A DNA stretch of 64,000 nucleotides, taken from Ruegeria arenilitoris. GTDB lineage: Bacteria > Pseudomonadota > Alphaproteobacteria > Rhodobacterales > Rhodobacteraceae. The stretch lies in contig NZ_WPZO01000007.1 of assembly GCF_013031355.1 (NCBI RefSeq), positions 62,001-126,000 on the forward strand. The letters are read 5' to 3'. Position 1 is the stretch's first letter. The number at the start of each line of letters is the position of its first letter. Under the pieces are notes generated by a model, which had not been told where the DNA came from, searched no databases, and was given only the letters and a program-made list of their open reading frames with translations. Made by a program: the position numbers and the translations under genes. Shown here piece after piece: positions 17,731 to 25,158 of the stretch.

Positions 17731-19179
17731 ATGGAAATGCCCCGGCCAAACCCCGAAATCTTGGCGCGCAAGCAGGCCGTTCTGTCGCGCCTGTTGCAGG
17801 TGTTGCCTGAGGATGCCGTGATCCATGACCCGGCTGAAACCCGCGCCTATGAATGTGACGCGCTGACCGCCTATCGCTGCCCGCCGATGCTGGCAGTGCT
17901 GCCGTCGAACACGCAAGAGGTCTCGGACGTGCTGCGCATCTGCCATGACGAGGGCGTGCCGGTGGTGCCGCGCGGCTCGGGCACGTCACTGGCGGGCGGG
18001 GCGCTGCCCACTGCGGATTGTGTCATTCTGGGCGTCGCCCGGATGAATGAGGTGCTGGAGACCGACTACGATAACCGCTTCATCCGCGTTCAGACCGGCC
18101 GCACCAACCTGAGCGTGACCGGTGCGGTCGAGGAAGAGGATTTTTTCTATGCCCCCGATCCGTCTTCGCAACTGGCTTGCGCGATTGCGGGCAACATCGC
18201 GATGAACTCGGGTGGGGCGCATTGCCTGAAATACGGCGTGACCACCAACAACCTGCTGGGCGTGAAAATGGTGATGATGGATGGCAGCGTGGTCGAGATC
18301 GGCGGCGCGCATCTGGATGCCGGCGGGCTGGACCTATTGGGCGTCATCTGCGGATCTGAAGGGCAGCTGGGTGTGGTGACCGAAGCCACGCTGCGCATCC
18401 TACGCAAGCCCGAGGGGGCGCGGCCGGTGCTGATGGGCTTCGATGACAACGAGGTCGCTGGGCAATGCGTGTCCGACATCATCAAATCGGGCATCCTGCC
18501 AGTGGCGATTGAGTTCATGGACACGCTCTGCATCAAAGCCTGCGAGAATTTTGCCCATGCGGGTTATCCGGATTGCCACGCTCTCTTGATTGTCGAAGTC
18601 GAAGGGTCGGAAGCCGAGATCGACGATCAACTGTCGAAAATCATCGAGATCGCCAGGCGCCACAACCCGGTGGAGTTGCGCGAAAGCCAGTCGGCCGAGG
18701 AAAGCGCCAAGATCTGGCTGGGCCGCAAATCGGCCTTTGGTGCGATGGGTCAGATGAACGACTACATGTGTCTGGATGGGACGATCCCGGTGTCTTCGCT
18801 GCCTGAAGTCCTGCGGCGGATCGGTGAGCTAAGCGCGGAATACGGCCTGCCCGTGGGCAACGTGTTCCATGCAGGTGACGGCAATATGCACCCGTTGATC
18901 CTGTTCGATGCCAACAAGCCCGGTGATCTGGAAAAATGTGAGGCGTTCGGGGCCGATATCCTGAAACTCTGCGTCGATGTCGGCGGTTGTCTGACCGGTG
19001 AGCATGGCGTGGGCATCGAAAAGCGCGATCTCATGTCACATCAATACACGCCTGCGGACCTTGAGGCGCAGATGGCCGTCAAGGATGTGTTCGATCCCAA
19101 ATGGCTGCTGAACCCCGCCAAGGTGTTTCCTCTGGATGCGTCCGAATCCCGTCGGGATGTACGGATTGCTGCGGAATAA
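17731..19179 (+). CDS. glcD: Glycolate oxidase subunit GlcD (FAD-linked)
   Basis: 482-residue flavoprotein of glycolate dehydrogenase, oxidising glycolate to glyoxylate. The PCMH-type FAD domain shows VPRGSGTSLAGGALP and DPSSQLACAIAGNIAMNSGG. The C-terminal cap contains GNVFHAGDGNMHPLIL and TGEHGVGIEKRDLM, the catalytic His/metal region of the FAD-oxidase C family. First gene of glcDEF; glcE follows after 25 bases. Confidence 0.95.
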   Translation: MEMPRPNPEILARKQAVLSRLLQVLPEDAVIHDPAETRAYECDALTAYRCPPMLAVLPSNTQEVSDVLRICHDEGVPVVPRGSGTSLAGGALPTADCVILGVARMNEVLETDYDNRFIRVQTGRTNLSVTGAVEEEDFFYAPDPSSQLACAIAGNIAMNSGGAHCLKYGVTTNNLLGVKMVMMDGSVVEIGGAHLDAGGLDLLGVICGSEGQLGVVTEATLRILRKPEGARPVLMGFDDNEVAGQCVSDIIKSGILPVAIEFMDTLCIKACENFAHAGYPDCHALLIVEVEGSEAEIDDQLSKIIEIARRHNPVELRESQSAEESAKIWLGRKSAFGAMGQMNDYMCLDGTIPVSSLPEVLRRIGELSAEYGLPVGNVFHAGDGNMHPLILFDANKPGDLEKCEAFGADILKLCVDVGGCLTGEHGVGIEKRDLMSHQYTPADLEAQMAVKDVFDPKWLLNPAKVFPLDASESRRDVRIAAE

Positions 19180-19204
19180 CAGGCTCTAAAAAAGAAGATT
19201 TGCG

Positions 19205-20305
19205 ATGAAACCTGAGACAGAGGCCGAACTGGCCGAGATGGTGGCCGGGCTGAGCGAACCGATGCGGATTGTCGGCGGCGGTACGCGCGGGGTGGATGGG
19301 CTGGAGGCGGTGCTTGAGACATCGGGGCTGAGCGGAATTACCCTCTATGAACCTGGCGCGCTGACCCTGGTGGCGCAGGCAGGCACGCCCGTGGCCGAGA
19401 TTGAGGCTGCTTTGGAGGCCGAAGGGCAGCAACTGGCGTTCGAGCCGATAGACCATCGCGGGCTGCTGGGCACCAGCGGGACGCCCACCATTGGTGGTGT
19501 TGTGGCCGCCAATATCTCGGGTCCGCGCCGTATTCAGGCCGGGGCTTGCCGCGACTTCCTGCTGGGTGTGCGCTATGTCGATGGCATGGGGCAGGTGATC
19601 AAGAATGGCGGTCGGGTGATGAAAAACGTGACCGGGTACGATCTGGTCAAGCTGATGGCCGGGTCGTGGGGTACGCTTGGAGTTCTGACCGAAGTGTCGC
19701 TGAAGGTGCTGCCCAAGCCAGAGGCCGTTGCGACCCTAGGTGTTCACGTCGCGGATGCCGGGGATGCGGTTCAGGCCCTGTCTGCTGCGCTGAAATCTCC
19801 GTTCGAAGTCAGCGGGGCCGCTTATGACCCGCAAGACGGGCGGGCGCTGTTGCGGGTTGAGGGGTTTTCGGACTCAGTGGCGTATCGGACAGAACAGTTG
19901 AAATTCACGCTTTCGGGGTTTGGCGAGATCACCGAGGTCTCGGACCCTGTCGAATTGTGGCGGAATCTGCGCGATGTCAGGCCGTTTCACGGGCAGGAGG
20001 GTGATGTCTGGCGGATTTCGGTCAAGCCAACCGATGCGCCTGAAATCTTGACCCGGCTTGAAGCAGATCAGACTCTGCTGGATTGGGGCGGAGGCCTGAT
20101 CTGGGCGCGCGTTCCCGAAGGCTCCGATTTGCGTTCCCGGATAGGAGTATTCGAAGGTCACGCGACGCTGGTGCGCACAGAGGCAAAAACAGTCGAGGCC
20201 TTGGGTCGGTTTCAACCTGAATCCTCCGGCATTGAGGCTCTAACAAAAGGATTACGGGCGCGTTTTGATCCTCGGGGTATCCTTAATCCGGGGCTGATGG
20301 GGTAA
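19205..20305 (+). CDS. glcE: Glycolate oxidase subunit GlcE
   Basis: 366-residue FAD-binding subunit. The N-terminal part has the PCMH fold (IVGGGTRGVDG, RGLLGTSGTPTIGGVVAANISGPRR, NGGRVMKNVTGYDLVKLMAGSWGTLG, the last two typical of GlcE). The cap domain is shorter than in GlcD. Lies between glcD and glcF, four bases before glcF. Confidence 0.95.
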   Translation: MKPETEAELAEMVAGLSEPMRIVGGGTRGVDGLEAVLETSGLSGITLYEPGALTLVAQAGTPVAEIEAALEAEGQQLAFEPIDHRGLLGTSGTPTIGGVVAANISGPRRIQAGACRDFLLGVRYVDGMGQVIKNGGRVMKNVTGYDLVKLMAGSWGTLGVLTEVSLKVLPKPEAVATLGVHVADAGDAVQALSAALKSPFEVSGAAYDPQDGRALLRVEGFSDSVAYRTEQLKFTLSGFGEITEVSDPVELWRNLRDVRPFHGQEGDVWRISVKPTDAPEILTRLEADQTLLDWGGGLIWARVPEGSDLRSRIGVFEGHATLVRTEAKTVEALGRFQPESSGIEALTKGLRARFDPRGILNPGLMG

Positions 20306-20309
20306 GCCG

Positions 20310-21626
20310 ATGCAGACGACGTTCACGGAAAAACAGCTTCAAGACCCTGCAATCCAGCGCTCGAATGAGATCCTGCGCAGCTGTGTGCATTGCGGGTTCT
20401 GCACCGCCACATGCCCGACCTATCAGGTGTTGGGGGATGAACTGGACAGCCCGCGCGGGCGTATCTACCTGATCAAGGACATGCTGGAAAATGAGCGTGT
20501 GCCGGACGAAAAGACCGTCAAGCACATCGACCGCTGCCTGTCCTGTCTGGCCTGCATGACGACCTGCCCGTCGGGCGTGCATTACATGCATCTGGTCGAC
20601 CACGCGCGGGAATATATCGAGGCCAATTACAAGCGCCCCTTCACCGATCGCGCGCTACGCTGGGTGCTGGCGCAGATTCTGCCCTATCCGATGCGGTTCC
20701 GCTGGGCGCTGATCGGGGCCAAGCTGGGTCGCCCGTTCCGGTTCCTGATGCCCGATGCCCGGCTGCGGGCGATGCTGGACATGGCGCCGAAACACATCCC
20801 GCCTGTCAGTCGCAACGACGACCCGCAAAGTTTTGCACCAAAGGGGTCGCATAAAAAGCGAGTCGCGCTGATGACGGGCTGCGCGCAAAAGGCGCTGAAC
20901 ACCGATATCAACGATGCAACGATCCGCCTTCTGACACGGTTGGGGTGCGAGGTCGTGGTGGCCGAAGGCGCAGGCTGTTGTGGCGCGCTGACCCATCACA
21001 TGGGCAAGGTGCAGGACAGCCACAAAGCGGCAGAGGCCAATATCAGAGCGTGGATGGCGGAGATGAATGGCGACGGTTTGGATGCCATCGTCATCAACAC
21101 CTCGGGCTGCGGCACCACGGTTAAGGATTACGGGCATATGTTCCGCAATGATTCTTTGGCCGAGGACGCGGCGCGGGTGTCGGGTATTGCGATGGATGTC
21201 AGCGAACTGCTGGTGCAGTTGGACTTGCCGGAAGGCACCGACGCGGGTTTGACCGTCGCCTACCACGCGGCCTGTTCCCTGCAGCACGGACAAAAGATCA
21301 AATCCCATCCCAAAGACCTGTTGAAAAAGGCAGGTTACGCTGTGTTAGAGCCTGTTGACAGCCACCTGTGCTGTGGCAGCGCGGGCACGTATAACCTGAT
21401 GCAGCCTGAAATCTCGGGCCAGTTAAAGCAGCGCAAGGTCAGAACGCTTGAGGCGAAGAACCCCGATGTGATCGCTGCGGGCAATATCGGCTGCATGATG
21501 CAGATCGGATCGGGCACGGATGTTCCTGTTCTTCACACGGTCGAGCTGTTGGACTGGGCAACCGGCGGCCCCAAACCGCGGGCCCTGCAAGATGACCGTG
21601 CGCCAGAGGTTCCGATCCTCAGGTAG
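20310..21626 (+). CDS. glcF: Glycolate oxidase iron-sulfur subunit GlcF
   Basis: 438 residues. Two [4Fe-4S] ferredoxin motifs (CVHCGFCTATCPTY and CLSCLACMTTCPSG) are followed by two CCG-type cysteine-rich domains (GAGCCGALTHHMG and SHLCCGSAGTYNLMQ). The subunit passes electrons from the flavin subunits to the respiratory chain. Completes the glcDEF operon; glcG/glcB are absent. A tgatgca/tgcatca hairpin (21634-21651) follows. Confidence 0.95.
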   Translation: MQTTFTEKQLQDPAIQRSNEILRSCVHCGFCTATCPTYQVLGDELDSPRGRIYLIKDMLENERVPDEKTVKHIDRCLSCLACMTTCPSGVHYMHLVDHAREYIEANYKRPFTDRALRWVLAQILPYPMRFRWALIGAKLGRPFRFLMPDARLRAMLDMAPKHIPPVSRNDDPQSFAPKGSHKKRVALMTGCAQKALNTDINDATIRLLTRLGCEVVVAEGAGCCGALTHHMGKVQDSHKAAEANIRAWMAEMNGDGLDAIVINTSGCGTTVKDYGHMFRNDSLAEDAARVSGIAMDVSELLVQLDLPEGTDAGLTVAYHAACSLQHGQKIKSHPKDLLKKAGYAVLEPVDSHLCCGSAGTYNLMQPEISGQLKQRKVRTLEAKNPDVIAAGNIGCMMQIGSGTDVPVLHTVELLDWATGGPKPRALQDDRAPEVPILR

Positions 21627-21744
21627 ACGTCAATGATGCAGCGGTGCATCAGTTTCCGGGTGAAACCGCATCCGGCGTTGCCGCCCTATTTTCGCCCCAC
21701 CGGGGCCGTAGGAACGTAAGCCAACAGCAACGCCGGAGAACCGC

Positions 21745-22536
21745 TTGCGAAACTGGATCAGGGCAATCGCGCTGGCATTGATGCCGATGACCGCCATGGC
21801 GCAGGACAGCGGGCTGAAAAGCCTGGATACCACCGATGCAGGGCGGGCGTGGATGGCTGTGGGTCGTCTGGACATCAACGGTGCGGGGTTCTGCACTGGC
21901 ACGCTGATTTCTCCAACTCTGGTTCTGACCGCCGCCCATTGCCTGTTTGACAAGGCGACGGGCCAGCGGGTCGATCTGTCCGAGGTCGAGTTTCTGGCCG
22001 CATGGCGCTTGGGTCGGGCCTCGGCCTACCGAGCGGCGCGGCAGGCGGTGATTCATCCGGATTATCGCTATAGCCGCGAAACCCCAACGGCGCGGTTGGG
22101 CAATGACATTGCCCTGATCGAGTTGTGGCAACCGATACGCAATACCACCGTGATTCCCTTTGAAACTGGCGACCGGCCGCGCCGGGGGGCCGAAGTCGGT
22201 GTTGTGTCCTATGCGCGCGACCGGGCCGAGGCCCCGTCACTGCAAGAGGTCTGCTCGGTCATGACCCGCCAATCCGAAGTTCTGGTGATGTCCTGCGATG
22301 TCGAGTTCGGCTCATCCGGTGCGCCGGTCTTTTCCTTTGACGGTGACCGCCCGCGCATCGTGTCGGTGGTGGCCGCCAAGGCAGAGTTCAACGGTCAACG
22401 GGTCGCGGTCGGCACAGCGGTCGAGGGGTCGTTGCCCCTGTTGCAAGCTGAATTGTCGGCCGGTCGCGGATTTCTTGCAGACACACCCAATGGGGGCCGC
22501 AAAAGAAACATTGGCGCGAGGTTCATCAAGCCATGA
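21745..22536 (+). CDS. Secreted trypsin-like serine protease (first of a pair)
   Basis: 263 residues from a TTG at 21745 with GGAG upstream; signal peptide RNWIRAIALALMPMTAMA. Chymotrypsin fold with the triad His in VLTAAHCLFD, Asp in GNDIALIEL and Ser in EFGSSGAPVFS. The nucleophile sits in GSSG rather than the classical GDSGG, as in V8/Glu-endopeptidase-like secreted proteases of this group. Its stop overlaps the ATG of a paralogue (ATGA). Probably periplasmic or extracellular. Confidence 0.8.
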   Translation: MRNWIRAIALALMPMTAMAQDSGLKSLDTTDAGRAWMAVGRLDINGAGFCTGTLISPTLVLTAAHCLFDKATGQRVDLSEVEFLAAWRLGRASAYRAARQAVIHPDYRYSRETPTARLGNDIALIELWQPIRNTTVIPFETGDRPRRGAEVGVVSYARDRAEAPSLQEVCSVMTRQSEVLVMSCDVEFGSSGAPVFSFDGDRPRIVSVVAAKAEFNGQRVAVGTAVEGSLPLLQAELSAGRGFLADTPNGGRKRNIGARFIKP

Positions 22537-23348
22537 CACGATTTCTGCTGTGCGCTCTTCTGGGCCTGTCGCTTTTTGCCACCACGTCCCATGCCCAAAG
22601 CAACAAGCGCGAACTGACCGACCGCGAGGACCTGTTCGGCTGGGAAGCCATCGGCCGTCTGGACATCGGCAAGAGCGGATTCTGTACGGGCACGCTGATT
22701 GCGCAGGATCTGGTTCTGACCGCGGCCCATTGCGCGATCGACAAGAAAACGGGCCAAGCCTATGCCCCGGGCGAAGTGACCTTTCGGGCTGGGCTGAGCT
22801 ATGGCAAATCGCTGGCCGACCGCAAAGTTGTCCAGATCGCGGTGCATCCTGATTACCTCAAACACCCCGAGCTTTCGGCCGCGTCCGTTCGGGCGGATGT
22901 CGCCCTGATGCGGTTGGAACAGCCCATCCCTTATTCCGTCGCTGATCCCTTTGTGCTGTTCAACGGCGGCGTGGCGGGAAAAGAGGTCAGCCTTGCCTCA
23001 TACGGGCGCGGCCGATCCGAAGCGATCACCCGTGAACGGTCCTGCCGCATTCTGCAACGGCGGCAGGGGCTGATCACCTTCAACTGCGACATTACCTTTG
23101 GTTCATCCGGATCGGCGCTGCTGGCCCAGAACGGCCCGCGCTGGCAGATTCTGTCGGTCGTTTCCGCGGTCGGAACCGACGGGCGGCAAAAGGTCGGTTT
23201 CGGGATGGAACTGGCTGGAATCATTTCGGAACTCAAGGCCGACCTGCGCCGTGATGCGCCAAAACCCAAGGCCGCGATTCGCCGCTTGCAGGTGGGGTCG
23301 GGCAAGTCCGGTACCGGCGCGAAATTCATCTCCTCCGGCGGGTCTTGA
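22533..23348 (+). CDS. Secreted trypsin-like serine protease (second of a pair)
   Basis: 271 residues with signal peptide MTRFLLCALLGLSLFATTSHA and triad residues in VLTAAHCAID, RADVALMRLE and TFGSSGSALL. It is a clear paralogue of the preceding gene (shared IGRLDI..GFCTGTLI opening of the domain) and coupled to it by a 4-base overlap. The C-terminus has a basic tail. The heat-shock promoter of hsp20 starts within its stop codon region. Confidence 0.8.
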   Translation: MTRFLLCALLGLSLFATTSHAQSNKRELTDREDLFGWEAIGRLDIGKSGFCTGTLIAQDLVLTAAHCAIDKKTGQAYAPGEVTFRAGLSYGKSLADRKVVQIAVHPDYLKHPELSAASVRADVALMRLEQPIPYSVADPFVLFNGGVAGKEVSLASYGRGRSEAITRERSCRILQRRQGLITFNCDITFGSSGSALLAQNGPRWQILSVVSAVGTDGRQKVGFGMELAGIISELKADLRRDAPKPKAAIRRLQVGSGKSGTGAKFISSGGS

Positions 23349-23370
23349 ACTCGGTCAAAATGCTCCCCAT
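23344..23370 (+). promoter_or_regulatory. Heat-shock (RpoH/sigma-32) promoter of hsp20
   Basis: CTTGAA at 23344-23349, 15 bases, then CCCCAT at 23365-23370: a match to the sigma-32 consensus CTTGAA-N13-17-CCCCAT. It covers the TGA of the preceding protease gene. A transcript would have about 90 untranslated bases before the hsp20 ATG. Confidence 0.75.
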
Positions 23371-23470
23371 GTGAACTGTACCGGGTCGCCGCAAACGGGG
23401 CCCGGCATACTGAACCGCCCGTCCGAACGGAGGGCAAAACACAGATCGCTCAGACATGAGGATATGACAT

Positions 23471-23938
23471 ATGCGTACGTTTGATTTTGCACCGCTGCAC
23501 CGCGCCACCATTGGCTTCGACCAGATCGCCGACATGATGGACCGCGTCCTGACCAACGACGTGGCTCAGCCCAGCTATCCGCCTTACAACATCGAAAAAA
23601 CCGATGCCGACACCTATCGCATTTCGGTCGCCGTCGCCGGTTTTTCGGAAGATGACCTGTCGGTCGAAGTGAAGGAAAACGCGCTGATCGTCGCCGGCAA
23701 GAAAGCCGCCGAGGATAAAGAGCGCAGCTACCTGCACCGTGGCATCGCCACCCGCGCGTTCGAGCGCCGCTTTGCGCTGGCCGATCACGTGCGCGTCACC
23801 GGCGCGAGCCATGAAAACGGTATGCTGAACATCGACCTGAAGCGCGAAGTGCCTGAGGCCCTGAAGCCGCGCCGGATCGAGATTTCTTCGGCCAAGGCCA
23901 TCGAAAAGGACGTGGTCGACGCCAAAGCCGTGAACTGA
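23471..23938 (+). CDS. ibpA: Small heat-shock protein Hsp20 (IbpA type)
   Basis: 155-residue alpha-crystallin chaperone that holds unfolding proteins. It has PPYNIEKTDADTYRISVAVAGFSEDDLSVEV (start of the crystallin domain), ENALIVAGKKA, LHRGIATRAFERRFALADHV and GMLNIDLKREVPE near the C-terminus. These are close to class A alphaproteobacterial IbpA/HspA. It lies behind a sigma-32 promoter; two hairpins follow its stop. Confidence 0.9.
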   Translation: MRTFDFAPLHRATIGFDQIADMMDRVLTNDVAQPSYPPYNIEKTDADTYRISVAVAGFSEDDLSVEVKENALIVAGKKAAEDKERSYLHRGIATRAFERRFALADHVRVTGASHENGMLNIDLKREVPEALKPRRIEISSAKAIEKDVVDAKAVN

Positions 23939-23954
23939 GGCCGTTGACTCCAAA

Positions 23955-23983
23955 GCGACAGTCCCGCCTCTCTGGACTGTCGC
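23955..23983. repeat. Hairpin after hsp20
   Basis: Perfect 10-bp inverted repeat gcgacagtcc / ggactgtcgc with a nine-base loop, just before the terminator. May aid termination or protect the transcript end. Confidence 0.5.
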
Positions 23984-23990
23984 AGACTGC

Positions 23991-24027
23991 ACGCCCCGCG
24001 CACCTCCAGGCGCGGGGCGTTGTTTTT
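23991..24027 (+). terminator. Terminator of hsp20
   Basis: 11-bp stem (acgccccgcgc / gcgcggggcgt), eight-base loop, followed by TGTTTTT. Confidence 0.85.
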
Positions 24028-24058
24028 CCCGATCGAAAACGCAGCGGCGTGACTGGTG

Positions 24059-24646
24059 TTAAAAACTGCGCGGAGTCGGCAGGCGTTCCAGAATCGGCGT
24101 AACAATCCCGAAATCTCTGCGAAGCTCCAGAAAGCTGACATTTTGCTGCCGGGCAATCGGGACCGGAACAGATCCGGCTTTCAGTCCAAACGGGTTTCCA
24201 CGCACGCGTTCATAGTCGAAAGCAAACGCGGCTTTTGCCGCCATACACTCCCAGTTTCCACCAACTTCCTGCGTGACCGGGTTCAGCGTGTCCTGCGGAT
24301 AGAGGAAACAGACCTCAACGTTTCCCTGTCGGTTCTGAGTGCGCCATTTGCCCACCACGATCCGGGAATTCCCGGGATACCACAGAAACGCATTGCCGTT
24401 GGTGTCCGTGTACTCGATCTGCGTGCCGTGCCCGGGGCTGAACGACCGCGCGGTGTTGCCGGCAAGGTAATATCGGGCGCGGGCTGTACTTGAGGAAATC
24501 TGGTTCAGATAACCGGTATCAAGCTGCCCCTGAGGGAACCTTTGCGCATAATACGCGGCGACCTGTTTACCATTGGTGCATGACACCAGCACCAGCATCA
24601 GAGCGGCAAGAAGACAGGCCGCCCTGGCTTTTCCAGACGGTGTCAT
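24059..24646 (-). CDS. Lipoprotein of unknown function (second of a coupled pair)
   Basis: 195 residues. Signal peptide with lipobox LVLVSC, so the mature protein should begin at that Cys and be membrane-anchored. The body is beta-rich and contains FLWYPGNSRIVVGKW and CFLYPQDTLNPVTQ with two further Cys. The ATG at 24646 overlaps the stop of the upstream lipoprotein gene (ATGA), which decides the start against an in-frame TTG at 24655. No family recognised. Confidence 0.65.
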   Translation of the reverse strand: MTPSGKARAACLLAALMLVLVSCTNGKQVAAYYAQRFPQGQLDTGYLNQISSSTARARYYLAGNTARSFSPGHGTQIEYTDTNGNAFLWYPGNSRIVVGKWRTQNRQGNVEVCFLYPQDTLNPVTQEVGGNWECMAAKAAFAFDYERVRGNPFGLKAGSVPVPIARQQNVSFLELRRDFGIVTPILERLPTPRSF

Positions 24647-24957
24647 TTCTGGCAATAAGCCGCCGTAACAGCGATCACGCGCTTATCCTGAAAGTAGATG
24701 ATCTGCCCGTTCTGATTCATACCATTCAGGGCGTTTGTCACACGGCGCGACGAGGTGATGTGGTTTTCGATAAACACAGGTTCCCAGTCTGACGCCTGCA
24801 GGACGCAATCTTCGCGGACGCGGCCCAGCTGAAACGCCAGTTCCGGGAAACCGTTAGTGGCACCTTCTTTGAGGTCAGAGTATTTGGGATCGAAATCGGC
24901 ACATCCTGCGGCTGAAACGGCCAGAACTGACAAGGCAAGGAAGGAAGCTTTTTTCAT
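24643..24957 (-). CDS. Small lipoprotein of unknown function (first of a coupled pair)
   Basis: 104 residues from ATG 24957 (MKKASFLALSVLAVSAAGC; lipobox AAGC). The mature part ends with Cys-Gln-Lys and contains one more internal Cys, which could form a disulfide. Its stop overlaps the next lipoprotein start, so both are made together. No family recognised. Confidence 0.65.
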   Translation of the reverse strand: MKKASFLALSVLAVSAAGCADFDPKYSDLKEGATNGFPELAFQLGRVREDCVLQASDWEPVFIENHITSSRRVTNALNGMNQNGQIIYFQDKRVIAVTAAYCQK

Positions 24958-25109
24958 GTGGGATTCTTTCTGATTTTCAAGGATGGTCGTCACACGCAAC
25001 GACCGCCAAAACGAATGTGCGGCAGCATATCCGGTGAAAAACTTTCTGTTTCAATACTTAAAGAGATCAAAAACACGGTGCTGCTAATTTTGCCGCACCG
25101 CAGGCAGAC

Positions 25110-25142
25110 AAAGAGCGTCGACGCAGGACTTCGACGCTCTTT
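25110..25142. terminator. Strong hairpin downstream of the phytase-like gene
   Basis: 12-bp stem (aaagagcgtcga / tcgacgctcttt) with a nine-base loop, 17 bases after the stop of the minus-strand gene. The T run is short, so it is a likely but imperfect Rho-independent terminator. Confidence 0.6.
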
Positions 25143-25158
25143 GCAGCTTTAACGTGAG

